From assembly GCA_964600075.1 (NCBI GenBank), contig CAZRIE010000026.1, positions 1 to 43,401 of the forward strand: a stretch of DNA of 43,401 nt, written 5' to 3'. A program made the position numbers and the translations under genes. This document shows, one piece after another, positions 1-8,326 of the stretch (position 1 is the stretch's first letter; the number at the start of each line of letters is the position of its first letter). Source of the DNA: CAZRIE01 sp964600075. GTDB lineage: Bacteria > Bacteroidota > Bacteroidia > Flavobacteriales > Flavobacteriaceae. The notes under the pieces are model-generated. The model saw nothing but the letters and a program-made list of their open reading frames with translations. It was not told where the DNA came from and made no database searches.

Positions 1-1
1 T

Positions 2-46
2 GCGGCAGCCATCAACAATGGGGGCAATGTTGCATTTATGGCTTGA
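2..46 (+). CDS. C-terminal tail of an upstream gene (partial, tentative)
   Basis: The first bases read without a stop as AAAINNGGNVAFMA and then TGA at 44-46. The tail ends shortly before the end of the convergent folE gene, which is a normal arrangement for two real genes. Only 14 residues are visible, so the product cannot be named. The open frame could also be chance. Confidence 0.3.
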   Translation, partial: AAAINNGGNVAFMA

Positions 47-82
47 ATCCAGCAATTGATACTTGAGACTGTATTGAACTTG

Positions 83-682
83 CTAGGATAAATTAGAACT
101 AATCAGTTTCAAAAATTCGTTACGGGTCTCTATTTTCTCGAATTGACCCCGAAAACCTGAAGTCGTGGTTACTGAATTCTGCTTCTGCACACCGCGCATC
201 ATCATGCACATATGCGATGCTTCAATTACAACGGCGACGCCTTTGGGCTTCAATGTATTGTTGATACATTCTAGTATGTCATGTGTCAATCGCTCTTGCA
301 CCTGTAGCCTCCTAGCAAATACATCGATTACGCGAGGTATCTTGCTCAACCCAACGATATGACCATTCGGAATATAGGCCACATGCGCCTTACCAAAAAA
401 GGGTAACATATGATGTTCGCAGAGCGAATAGAGCTCAATATCCTTTATGATGACCATATCATCATAATCTTCTTTGAACATTGCGCCTTGAAGAATTTCT
501 ACTGCATCTTGTTTGTACCCTTGGGTTAAAAACATCATCGCTTTAGCTGCCCTTTCCGGGGTCTTTAAAAGACCTTCACGAGAGACATCCTCCCCTATTT
601 CACCGATGATTTTCGAAAATCGCTCTTTGATCTCAGTGGCGACTTCAAGATTGTATTCTTCTAGATTTTTATAGGGAGCCAT
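83..682 (-). CDS. folE: GTP cyclohydrolase I
   Basis: Cytosolic GTP cyclohydrolase I converts GTP to 7,8-dihydroneopterin triphosphate, the first step of folate/pterin synthesis. The 199-aa protein has the usual bacterial length. It carries the family signatures SLCEHHMLPFFGKAHVAYIP (from about residue 86) and EASHMCMMMRGV (from about 154), which supply the zinc ligands C88, H91 and C159. The substrate-binding TTTSGFRG segment is near the C-terminus. The ATG at 682 gives the standard short N-terminal helix before GEDVSREGLLKTPERAA. The gene stands alone and diverges from the ABC transporter gene. It is ordinary housekeeping and helps mark the left part of the window as stable core genome. Confidence 0.97.
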   Translation of the reverse strand: MAPYKNLEEYNLEVATEIKERFSKIIGEIGEDVSREGLLKTPERAAKAMMFLTQGYKQDAVEILQGAMFKEDYDDMVIIKDIELYSLCEHHMLPFFGKAHVAYIPNGHIVGLSKIPRVIDVFARRLQVQERLTHDILECINNTLKPKGVAVVIEASHMCMMMRGVQKQNSVTTTSGFRGQFEKIETRNEFLKLISSNLS

Positions 683-778
683 TTTTACAAATTAATTTGT
701 TTATCCATTTTAAATAAATCCTAAACTAAAGTACTGTATATATCTGAATTCGACTGATGTTGTTGGGTAAATTAAAGC

Positions 779-812
779 TTTGTACGCTAAACATCAAATT
801 TCCTTACTTTTG
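779..812 (+). promoter_or_regulatory. Bacteroidetes-type promoter for the ABC ATPase gene
   Basis: TTTG at 779-782 and TACTTTTG at 805-812 match the -33 (TTTG) and -7 (TAnnTTTG) elements used by the Bacteroidetes primary sigma factor, with 22 nt between them. Transcription would begin near 818-820, giving a leader of about 36 nt before the ATG at 855. This makes the upstream in-frame ATG at 780 unusable as a start. Confidence 0.6.
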
Positions 813-854
813 CCCACTAGAGCAGTTACTGCCTTTCTTTCAAAAGTCAATCTC

Positions 855-1532
855 ATGATAAAGACAACGAACATCCAGAAATTTTATGGAGGTCTACAAG
901 TATTAAAAGGTGTCGACCTACACATAAAAAAAGGAGAAATCATATCTATTGTTGGGGCCTCGGGTGCTGGAAAGACCACATTGCTTCAAATTTTAGGCAC
1001 CTTAGATGTGCAATCGAACCCTGTTGATAGCGAGTTGATTATAAATTCTACGGAAGTCACACGACTATCGGAGAAGCAGTTGGCTAAGTTTCGTAACGAG
1101 CACATCGGATTTATCTTTCAATTTCATCAATTGCTACCCGAGTTTACGGCTTTGGAAAACGTCTGTATTCCTGCTTTTATTAAAAATATTCCGAAAGGTG
1201 AAGCGGAAAAAAAAGCAAAAAAACTTCTAGATTTTCTGGGCCTTTCAGCGCGATATGAGCATAAACCGAACGAACTCTCTGGTGGTGAACAACAGCGGGT
1301 AGCTGTTGCTAGGGCTTTGATAAACGACCCATCGATTATCTTCGCCGATGAACCCAGTGGAAATCTCGATTCAGAAAGTGCGGACAAGTTGCACCAACTA
1401 TTTTTTGAACTTCGTGATGAATTCGGGCAGACCTTTGTTATTGTCACTCACAATGAGCAATTAGCCGATATGGCCGACAGGAAATTGACAATGGTCGATG
1501 GACTTATAGTAAACAAAGAAGTCGTAGTTTGA
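855..1532 (+). CDS. LolD-like ABC transporter ATP-binding protein
   Basis: This 225-aa ATPase belongs to the LolD/MacB branch of ABC proteins, which power lipoprotein release or peptide/drug efflux from the inner membrane. Visible motifs are Walker A GASGAGKTT (about residue 34), the Q-loop near FQFHQLLPEF, the signature LSGGEQQR, Walker B IIFADEPSGNLDS and the H-loop VTHN. I chose ATG 855 because the longer frame from 780 overlaps the promoter and adds 25 residues not typical of the family. No permease partner is adjacent; single LolD-type ATPases are common in Flavobacteriaceae. The assignment to lipoprotein release (LolD) rather than another MacB-like system is inference. Confidence 0.88.
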   Translation: MIKTTNIQKFYGGLQVLKGVDLHIKKGEIISIVGASGAGKTTLLQILGTLDVQSNPVDSELIINSTEVTRLSEKQLAKFRNEHIGFIFQFHQLLPEFTALENVCIPAFIKNIPKGEAEKKAKKLLDFLGLSARYEHKPNELSGGEQQRVAVARALINDPSIIFADEPSGNLDSESADKLHQLFFELRDEFGQTFVIVTHNEQLADMADRKLTMVDGLIVNKEVVV

Positions 1533-1581
1533 TATCGATTCAAATAGTATTTCCTGTTTTGCGATACTCTAATCACGAACC

Positions 1582-2139
1582 ATGTTAAAGCAAGTTTGGG
1601 AATTTTTAAAAGACCCTATTTATCAAGAAGACACGAACACTGATGTTAAGTATCGTTTAAATGTTTTTGCTCGTTTATTGGTTTACGCTTTGGCCATTAG
1701 TTTTGTTCTGGGAGTAGTCATTGGAAGCCTTGAAACTTCATTTAAACTGGACTTAGGCAAACACGCCATCGAAGATTTTTTAGATAGCTATTCCCCTTGG
1801 TTTCTTTTTGGAGCAGCTGTCGTATTGGCTCCTCTTTTAGAGGAGTTGTTCTTTCGCGGGCCGTTATTCTTTTTCAAGGAAAGTCGTTTTTTTAAGCTTG
1901 CCTTTTATCTGTTTACCCTCGTATTTGGTTTTTACCACATCACCAATTTTGAGTTGACTACAACAACACTAGTGCTTTCCCCAATTTTGGTTGCTCCTCA
2001 AATAGCTGCAGGCGTGTTTTTGGGTTTTATTCGAGTACGTTTTGGTTTGTTGTGGGCTATAGTTTTTCACGCCTGCTATAATCTTATTTTTGTAGGGCCT
2101 GTTATTTTAATACAAATCTTTGATATCCCGTTAGAATGA
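1582..2139 (+). CDS. CPBP family intramembrane metalloprotease
   Basis: This 185-aa membrane protein of the CPBP (CAAX protease/bacteriocin-processing, Abi) family has four to five hydrophobic segments. The family motifs are the glutamate pair with arginine in LLEELFFRGPLFF (about residues 90-102), the histidine in FYHITNF (about 113-119) and FHACYN near the C-terminus, which together form the intramembrane metal site. The start ATG lies 49 bp after the ABC ATPase. The stop overlaps the next gene by 4 bp, indicating translational coupling with the TIGR02757 gene. The natural substrate is not deducible. Confidence 0.88.
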   Translation: MLKQVWEFLKDPIYQEDTNTDVKYRLNVFARLLVYALAISFVLGVVIGSLETSFKLDLGKHAIEDFLDSYSPWFLFGAAVVLAPLLEELFFRGPLFFFKESRFFKLAFYLFTLVFGFYHITNFELTTTTLVLSPILVAPQIAAGVFLGFIRVRFGLLWAIVFHACYNLIFVGPVILIQIFDIPLE

Positions 2140-2900
2140 ACCGTACCGAACTCAAAGATTTTCTAGATACCAAAGTCATTCAGTATGAACATCCAAAGTT
2201 TTTGGAAAGTGATCCTTTGCAAGTGCCCCATTGTTTTTCGAAGAAAGAAGATATCGAAATCAGTGGCTTTTTGACCGCGACTATTGCATGGGGTAACCGA
2301 AAAAGTATAATCAATAACGCCTATCGCCTGATGGAGTTGCTAGAAAACGCTCCCCACGATTTTGTAATGAACTATCAAGATCACGACTTAGATAGGCTTT
2401 CCAGCTTTGTGCATCGCACTTTTAATGGAGAGGACCTGGCCTACTTTATTCGAGGCTTGAAGAATAGTTATGAAAATCATGGTGGACTCGAAGCTGTTTT
2501 CGCCAAAAATGCTGAAAAAGATTCGATGCAATCGGCTATCTCTTCCTTCAAACAGATTTTCTTTGAACTCCCCCACCCCAAACGCACTACTAAACATGTG
2601 AGTGACCCTATAAAAGGTTCAGCGGCAAAACGCATCAATATGTTCCTAAGGTGGATGGTGCGAGACCATTCTAAGGAAGTAGATTTTGGCCTTTGGAAAA
2701 GCATTGCAACTAGCCAGCTCTCTTGTCCCCTAGACATACATTCGGGTAATGTCGCTAGAAAACTAAAACTAATAAAACGTAAACAGAACGATGCCAAAGC
2801 TTTGGCTGAACTGGATAAAAATCTTCGTAAACTTGACCCGATAGATCCTGCAAAATATGACTTTGCTCTTTTTGGACTTGGCGTTTTTGAGAAGTTTTGA
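2136..2900 (+). CDS. TIGR02757 family conserved protein
   Basis: This 254-aa soluble protein matches the Bacteroidetes family TIGR02757. Recognisable features are the N-terminal YEHPKFLESDPLQVPHCFSKKEDIEI block, GFLTATIAWGNRKSI, the central RMNMFLRWM-type motif (here INMFLRWMVR) and LSCPLDIHSGNVARKL. The family has a helix-hairpin-helix/DNA-glycosylase-like look, but its biochemical role is unknown to me. Its ATG overlaps the CPBP gene stop (ATGA), so the two are probably co-translated. The gene ends facing the serine hydrolase gene on the other strand. Confidence 0.85.
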   Translation: MNRTELKDFLDTKVIQYEHPKFLESDPLQVPHCFSKKEDIEISGFLTATIAWGNRKSIINNAYRLMELLENAPHDFVMNYQDHDLDRLSSFVHRTFNGEDLAYFIRGLKNSYENHGGLEAVFAKNAEKDSMQSAISSFKQIFFELPHPKRTTKHVSDPIKGSAAKRINMFLRWMVRDHSKEVDFGLWKSIATSQLSCPLDIHSGNVARKLKLIKRKQNDAKALAELDKNLRKLDPIDPAKYDFALFGLGVFEKF

Positions 2901-2949
2901 ATTCTACCTTTTTCAGTTCGTACTTATACCGATTTAACCATGAAATAAC

Positions 2950-4257
2950 TCATTGGGGAAGGATAGTATTCGTATAATCGTTTAAGGCGAGTTTTGATTG
3001 GCTCTGATGATAAACGTCTTTTACTATTTTGTGTAAATCCGGAATTACGGTTCTTGCCAGTCTAGAATTACTGTTTAAAAGAACACAGATACCCAAATCT
3101 GCTTCGGGGTACACCGCAATTTCATTTCTGAAATTGTTAACGCTTCCGCCATGGTGCCAAATAGTTTTTTCTTTATTCGAATCGTCGGTTATATACTTAT
3201 GTATTCTCCACCCAAAAGCATAGTATGATGCTGAATGGCCAGGCCAGCGATGGTAATACTTGTTGCTGCCTTTTATTTCTATAAATGGATTAAAAACTTC
3301 TTCCAAAGCAGATTTGGTCATTAACTCTGGGTTATGACCTAGCAAAAACCGCATCCATTTGGCCATATCAAGAGCACTGGCGCTAATACCTCCAGCTACA
3401 ATGGCATTGTAGTACCTGTCCGTAAGCCGTAAACTTTGCCATCCCTTTTGTCTTCGTGAATGTGGCATGGCAACATTTTCTTCGTCTGCAAGGGTTTCGT
3501 AATCCATCGAAGCGGAATACATGCCCAAAGGCTTAAAAAACCTATCGTTAAATGATGTGGTAATTTCTTCTCCGGTCGCTATTTGCATAATTTCTCCACA
3601 AAGGGCAAACATGGCATTCTGATAGCTATATAACAACCCAGGTTCACTTATAGGGGTTACCTCTTTGAAGCGTTTAGCAATTTCTTCCATTGGTAATCCG
3701 GCCTCAACAAGATTGGTAAAGCTATGATAAGGTGTACCTGAGGTATGTGATAAAATATTGGAAAGGGTAATTTTATCGGTATTGTTTTTGTCCCCTAACT
3801 GAAATTCCGGCAAATAATCGCTGACTTTGTCATTCCAATCTAATTTGCCTTCATTTTTTAAATTAGCGGCCAATACCCCTGCAAATCCCTTGGAAAGAGA
3901 ACCCAGTCGAAATATGGTTTCCTTATTGACTTCGTCATTAAGGTTAGTATTTCTTTTGCCAAATCCATCTGAAATTATAATAGAATCCCCTTTTACAATA
4001 CTAACACCGGCACCCACAATATCACCAGAAGCGATTGCCTTTTCAAAATATGCAGTTATGGCAACTTTTAATTCTTGTTGCCGTAATTTATAATCTTGCT
4101 CATTTTTTTTATCGACTATTATCTCCTCGGGCTTGAAGGTTGAAATAGCAATTTCGGAATCAGGAACGGATGTTGGTTTAATGATACTTGAGGTGGTAAG
4201 TATTAAAATGGTGAGAATTAAAACCGAAGTTCCTACCAAAATCTTGAGTCTTTGCAC
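2950..4257 (-). CDS. Membrane-anchored serine hydrolase, beta-lactamase class C/PBP4 fold
   Basis: This 435-aa protein has an N-terminal membrane anchor or uncleaved signal (residues about 5-27) followed by a beta-lactamase-related domain in the periplasm. The active-site serine motif is SLSK (S120-K123) in RLGSLSKGFAG. The second motif is YQN in LLYSYQNAMFAL (YxN) and the third is HHGG in TIWHHGGSVNNF (the HxG equivalent of KTG). The family includes class C beta-lactamases, D-peptidases and esterases; sequence alone does not tell which. It is monocistronic and convergent with the TIGR02757 gene. A D-aminopeptidase or esterase role is as likely as drug resistance. Confidence 0.88.
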   Translation of the reverse strand: MQRLKILVGTSVLILTILILTTSSIIKPTSVPDSEIAISTFKPEEIIVDKKNEQDYKLRQQELKVAITAYFEKAIASGDIVGAGVSIVKGDSIIISDGFGKRNTNLNDEVNKETIFRLGSLSKGFAGVLAANLKNEGKLDWNDKVSDYLPEFQLGDKNNTDKITLSNILSHTSGTPYHSFTNLVEAGLPMEEIAKRFKEVTPISEPGLLYSYQNAMFALCGEIMQIATGEEITTSFNDRFFKPLGMYSASMDYETLADEENVAMPHSRRQKGWQSLRLTDRYYNAIVAGGISASALDMAKWMRFLLGHNPELMTKSALEEVFNPFIEIKGSNKYYHRWPGHSASYYAFGWRIHKYITDDSNKEKTIWHHGGSVNNFRNEIAVYPEADLGICVLLNSNSRLARTVIPDLHKIVKDVYHQSQSKLALNDYTNTILPQ

Positions 4258-4364
4258 GGATAAAGTATTATTTAGTTTCGAATGTCATAGGATGAATTTA
4301 GGACTAAATGCTCACATAATAGGTTAAACGCCTGATTTTATTTAATATTTCATTGTTTTTTTAT

Positions 4365-5503
4365 TCATACCCTTACAATACCCAAATCATCTAAATCCAA
4401 CGGAATTCGCTTCCCACCTTCTTTGATAGATTTGTAAATGGCCTAGACAATTAGCATATCACGCTTACCCAATTCTCCCGGCGCAAAGTTCGTCGAGCCG
4501 CTTAGAATATGTTTGGAAAAATCATCCATCTAAAGCCTTTGTTGGCTCTGATAGGGGTATTTTATTTCCTTTCCGTCAAAGGTTCTTCCACTTATAGGTC
4601 CATAACTATGGCAGGAGTTGAGTTCGACCCATCCTTTTTCAAAAGAGGTAAAAAGCCGTTTGGCACTGGCATGGTGCGACGTAAACAGATGCCCCACTAC
4701 TCCGTCGGGAAATTCGAACTGGGCCGTAATACTTTCATCAGTATTCTTGAAGTAGTCTGGGCGTGAACTGAACTCTTGGGCGGAGACCGAGGTCGGATTG
4801 TTGCCATTACCATAGATACAGCTCTGAATGGAAATACCCCCATAACCATTAATGCACCTCCACCAGAAAGCGCATGGTTCAACCGCCACTGATCAGGCTT
4901 TCCTTTAGAAATATAACCAGCTTCTCCAGAAACAAACTGCACATTTCCAAAAGGCTTTTCCTTGACCAAACGTTTCACCTCTTTAGTATATGGGTCGAAC
5001 TGCATACGGTAGCCTACGCTCAGTTTCACTCAAGCGGCCTTACACGCATCGAAAATCGTATCGCATTCTTCACACTTACGGCCATCGGTTTTTCGCAGAT
5101 TACATGCTTCCCAGCTTTTGCAGCGCGAATGCAGAAGTCAGCGTGCATACTGTTGGGCAACACCACATAAACAATATCGATATCCGGTTTATTTGTTATT
5201 GAATCGAAGTTATGGTAGTTATATATGTTTTTTTTTTGGGATGGTATACTTTTCCATCCAAATCTTTTCTTTGTCTGGAGTACCTGTAACGACCCCGGCC
5301 AAATAATAATGTTGAGTATCTTGAAGTCCAAGAGCCAATTGCCTAGTACTATAGCTTCCCAGACCGACAAGGGCGATACCCAATTTTTTACTCTCTTGAC
5401 CAATACCTTTGCTGTATGCCTATGGCATTCTACTAAGCAATGCGTTACCAGCTAGGCCCTTCGATAGTTTTGTATTGAACGTTCTCCGTGATAATAATTT
5501 CAT
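4365..5503 (-). pseudogene. Decayed Tat-exported Gfo/Idh/MocA oxidoreductase
   Basis: A complete but broken gene can be followed from ATG 5503 to TGA 4365. The start encodes a twin-arginine leader (LLSRRTFNTKLSKG), then an in-frame TAG at 5422-5420, then the Rossmann segment GIALVGLGSYSTRQLALGL. A ten-base A run (T run 5228-5237) moves the frame. Reading continues with DIDIVYVVLPNSMHADF and the catalytic-lysine motif CEKPMAVSV, shifts again near 5070, crosses a TGA, and continues with KLSVGYRMQFDPYTKEV and GEAGYISKGKPDQWRL. A third shift lies near 4840, followed by PTSVSAQEFSSRPDYF and HASAKRLFTSFEKGW. TAG codons at 4532-4530 and 4445-4443 interrupt the tail. Several independent lesions make sequencing error an unlikely sole cause. 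The intact ancestor would be a glucose-fructose-oxidoreductase-like periplasmic NAD(P) enzyme of about 375 aa. Confidence 0.88.
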
Positions 5504-5651
5504 TGCGGTACATCTTTAAATTCTTATAATTAAAAATACATATAAATAATCAGGTCTCGATATAACATTCCGAAGCAGAAGTAAAAGTAATAGATAGCGA
5601 AAATACTTGAAGTCCATCGTTAGAACTGTACCGCTTTGTAGAGCTAAAACA

Positions 5652-5948
5652 ATGAAGATAATGGGAGCTGGCAGTATGGCGGGTGCCATTCAAAATTTAA
5701 AAACAAACAGAGCGCTACTTAAAAAACGAAAATTTAAAAATCTAAGGAAACAATTACAAGAGTCATCTGGAAAGATCGATTTGAAATTAAAAAAAGTTAC
5801 TCCCCAAGAATTGTTCTGTATCAAACAGAAAATCCGGAAGCGGTATAGAAGAGATTCCCGTATTGAGACGGAAATATATATGATATCGAGAGCACTTCGG
5901 TTGGGTTTTTGTACCTCTATATTGTTTTGTAACCAGCTAAATTTCTAA
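5652..5948 (+). CDS. Small basic conserved hypothetical protein
   Basis: This short Lys/Arg-rich protein (98 aa from ATG 5652; an upstream in-frame ATG at 5607 is possible) starts MKIMGAGSMAGAI and continues with NRALLKKRKFKNLR and KLKKVTPQELFCIKQKIR. That pattern (GSM near the start, a KKRKF block, then a K-K-V-T/S-P-E-E-L block) is found in small proteins of many Flavobacteriaceae whose function is not known to me. The C-terminus ends in a hydrophobic stretch (ALRLGFCTSILF). The codon ATG 5661 directly before GAGSM is another plausible start. It is divergent from the broken oxidoreductase gene and upstream of a membrane-protein gene. Confidence 0.6.
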   Translation: MKIMGAGSMAGAIQNLKTNRALLKKRKFKNLRKQLQESSGKIDLKLKKVTPQELFCIKQKIRKRYRRDSRIETEIYMISRALRLGFCTSILFCNQLNF

Positions 5949-5989
5949 AGGATATTATTATCTTCGAGAACGCTAGAAAATACCCGAAG

Positions 5990-6460
5990 ATGACACCAAC
6001 ACCAAGTTCCTTTTTAAGAACGCTATCACTATTACATATTTCCCTCTTTGCAGGATTACTGCTGTTTTCTTTGTTCGCCTATTTTCAGAACGGAAACGTT
6101 ACGGTCAACATAGACCAAGAAGATGTATTTATCTACGTAGTACCAATACTTGCGGCAGCCGGTTACTTTGCCAGCAAGTTTTTCTTCGTTAAGCTCCTAA
6201 AAGCTATTAAAACAGATGAAGAATTCCAATTAAAGTTGGGTAAATACCAGAGCGCATCGCTCATTAAATACGCACTTCTTGAAGGCCCTGCCTTTTTGGC
6301 ATTATTCGCTTATTACGGCAATAGCAATGCACTACATTTAGTCATCGCTATTTCTTTAATGGTTTATCTTTTCGTTCAGCGGCCTACCGCGACCAAATTA
6401 AAAAAAGAACTTCCTTTGACTTTGGAAGAACAGAAACAATTCGATACATTACGAAATTGA
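5990..6460 (+). CDS. Conserved hypothetical membrane protein, four TM segments
   Basis: This 156-aa protein has hydrophobic segments at about residues 10-30, 47-64, 90-107 and 112-128, and a polar Lys/Glu-rich C-terminus. No catalytic motif stands out. The order (short N-terminus, a loop with a Lys-rich KLLKAIKTDEEFQLKLGKYQ segment between TM2 and TM3) resembles small uncharacterised inner-membrane proteins of flavobacteria. Its stop (TGA 6458-6460) lies 14 bp before the ATG of the SGNH hydrolase gene, so the two are likely co-transcribed. Function unknown. Confidence 0.75.
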   Translation: MTPTPSSFLRTLSLLHISLFAGLLLFSLFAYFQNGNVTVNIDQEDVFIYVVPILAAAGYFASKFFFVKLLKAIKTDEEFQLKLGKYQSASLIKYALLEGPAFLALFAYYGNSNALHLVIAISLMVYLFVQRPTATKLKKELPLTLEEQKQFDTLRN

Positions 6461-6474
6461 AAACAAACGCACGT

Positions 6475-7170
6475 ATGAAATTTATAAAATTAGCAATATT
6501 GACATTATTAATGGGAATAGGTATTATAGCAAGTATTCAGGCACAAGACTGGCCCAATCTAAAACAGTTTCAAGAAGCTAATGCTACGTTGTCAACACCG
6601 ATCGATAGCGAAGACCGGGTTGTTTTTATGGGCAATTCCATCACCATAGGCTGGTTGAACAAAAGACCTGAATTCTTCGCTGGCAAGCCCTATATCAACA
6701 GAGGCATTAGTGGCCAGACTACCCCGCAAATGCTACTCCGGTTTCGCCAAGATGTTATTGACATACAGCCAAAAGTGGTTGTTCTACTTGCCGGCACAAA
6801 CGATATTGCAGGTAACACAGGGCCGTCAACCTTAGCGATGATTATGGACAATATTAAATCTATGGCCGAACTGGCTCATGCCAACGGTATAAAGGTGGTG
6901 CTTTCCTCTACCCTCCCGGCCTATGAATACCGCTGGAAAACAGAGGTGAAACCTGCGGAAATAATTGTTGCACTGAACACATTGATAAAAGCCTATTCCG
7001 AAGAAGCTGGCCATATTTACTTAGATTACTTTTCTGCAATGGTGGATGAACGAAATGGATTGCCAAAAAAATATACTGATGATGAGGTACACCCAACCAC
7101 AGAAGGGTATATGGTAATGGAACCTATGGTCGAAGAAGCTATTTCTAAAGCATTGGAAAGCAAACAATAA
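6475..7170 (+). CDS. Exported SGNH/GDSL hydrolase
   Basis: This 231-aa periplasmic SGNH-fold esterase/lipase-like protein is probably a carbohydrate deacetylase or related esterase. A signal peptide (residues 1-24, ending IQA|Q) precedes block I VVFMGNSITIGW with nucleophile S55. The block II glycine is in NRGISGQTT, block III is LLAGTNDIAGN and the Asp-His of block V is in DDEVHPTTEGY. I chose ATG 6475 because it gives a clean signal peptide; the TTG at 6457 overlaps the previous gene. The gene is followed 14 bp later by an exported Gfo/Idh oxidoreductase, so the pair may act on the same sugar. Substrate not deducible. Confidence 0.88.
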   Translation: MKFIKLAILTLLMGIGIIASIQAQDWPNLKQFQEANATLSTPIDSEDRVVFMGNSITIGWLNKRPEFFAGKPYINRGISGQTTPQMLLRFRQDVIDIQPKVVVLLAGTNDIAGNTGPSTLAMIMDNIKSMAELAHANGIKVVLSSTLPAYEYRWKTEVKPAEIIVALNTLIKAYSEEAGHIYLDYFSAMVDERNGLPKKYTDDEVHPTTEGYMVMEPMVEEAISKALESKQ

Positions 7171-7184
7171 AAATCAATAGATAT

Positions 7185-8309
7185 ATGAAATATTTTATAG
7201 GTTTAGTTTTGGTTTTAGTTCAAATCACTTCAGGTTGGTCGCAACGTACTTCTACTGAAAACGAAAAAAACAAACCGTTACGCGTAGGCGTTGTCGGTCT
7301 TGTACATGGGCATGTGGATTGGATTTTAGCCAACAAGAAAAAGAGTAACATCCAAATCGTAGGCATTGTAGAGCCCAATCGCGATTTGGCCAAACGTCTG
7401 ACCAAACAGTATGGGTATTCTATGGATATCGTTTATGATTCCTTGGAGGAAATGGTCGAAGCTAAAAACCCGGAGGCTGTAAATGCTTTTAACAGCACTT
7501 ATGGCCATTTGGAAACAGTGCGTTACTGTGCCCCAAAGGGTATTCATGTAATGGTCGAAAAACCCTTGGCCGTAAGTTGGGAGCATGCGCAAGAAATGGT
7601 AGCCCTGGCCGAAAAACATAAAATACATTTGCTGACAAATTATGAAACCTCTTGGTACGGCAGTAATCACAAAGCATACGAACTGGTACATAGTGAAAAA
7701 GCCATTGGAGCAACACGTAGAATCGTTTTTCACACCGGGCATTTTGGTCCTGTGGAAATCGGTTGTAGTCCCGAATTTTTAGAATGGCTTACCGACCCCT
7801 TACTCAATGGCGCCGGTGCCCTGACCGATTTTGGCTGCTATGGTGCGAATCTAACCATTTGGCTAATGAAGGGGCAGGCCCCCGAATCAGTAACATGCGT
7901 GACGCAGCAACTCAAACCCCATATTTATCCTAAAGTAGATGACGATGCCACAATTATCTTAAAATATCCGGATACAGAAGTAATCATACAGGCTTCTTGG
8001 AACTGGCCCCATCACGTTAAGGATATGGAAATCTATGGCACTACTGGTTTTGTTAAATGCAAAAATGGCACGGACATGGAACTGATGACCGATCAAAAGG
8101 AAGGCCCTAATTCAATTACCGCCACATCGTTGCCAGAAGGTAGCAACGACCCTTTTGCCCTATTTCAGAAAGTCGTTCATGAAGGTCTTCAGCTTGAACC
8201 TTATGACGTTTCCTCTTTGGAAAACGGCAAAATGGTAGTCCAGATTTTAGAACTCGCCAAAGAATCTGCAAAAACGGGCAAAACGGTTCTTTGGAAAGAT
8301 AAATTTTGA
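7185..8309 (+). CDS. Exported Gfo/Idh/MocA family oxidoreductase
   Basis: This 374-aa NAD(P)-dependent sugar oxidoreductase fold has an N-terminal signal peptide (MKYFIGLVLVLVQITSGWSQ), so it probably works in the periplasm with a tightly bound cofactor, as glucose-fructose oxidoreductase does. The Rossmann start is RVGVVGLVHGHVDW (about residues 33-46). The lysine motif HVMVEKPLAVSWEHA is near residue 124, and the C-terminal alpha/beta domain includes GALTDFGCYGANL and SWNWPHHVKDMEIYGTTG. It follows the SGNH gene by 14 bp and converges, 17 bp apart, with the cytochrome/propeller gene. Similar exported Gfo/Idh proteins act in sugar-oxidation clusters; the substrate here is unknown. Confidence 0.88.
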   Translation: MKYFIGLVLVLVQITSGWSQRTSTENEKNKPLRVGVVGLVHGHVDWILANKKKSNIQIVGIVEPNRDLAKRLTKQYGYSMDIVYDSLEEMVEAKNPEAVNAFNSTYGHLETVRYCAPKGIHVMVEKPLAVSWEHAQEMVALAEKHKIHLLTNYETSWYGSNHKAYELVHSEKAIGATRRIVFHTGHFGPVEIGCSPEFLEWLTDPLLNGAGALTDFGCYGANLTIWLMKGQAPESVTCVTQQLKPHIYPKVDDDATIILKYPDTEVIIQASWNWPHHVKDMEIYGTTGFVKCKNGTDMELMTDQKEGPNSITATSLPEGSNDPFALFQKVVHEGLQLEPYDVSSLENGKMVVQILELAKESAKTGKTVLWKDKF

Positions 8310-8326
8310 GTACCTAAATTTTTGGT

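Noticed and set aside
4257..5503. Three overlapping minus-strand open frames (4530-4889, 4697-5029, 5026-5403) as separate genes
   Set aside because: Their homologous parts join end to end into one Gfo/Idh/MocA protein, so they are pieces of a single broken gene; the unmatched ends are out-of-frame translation.
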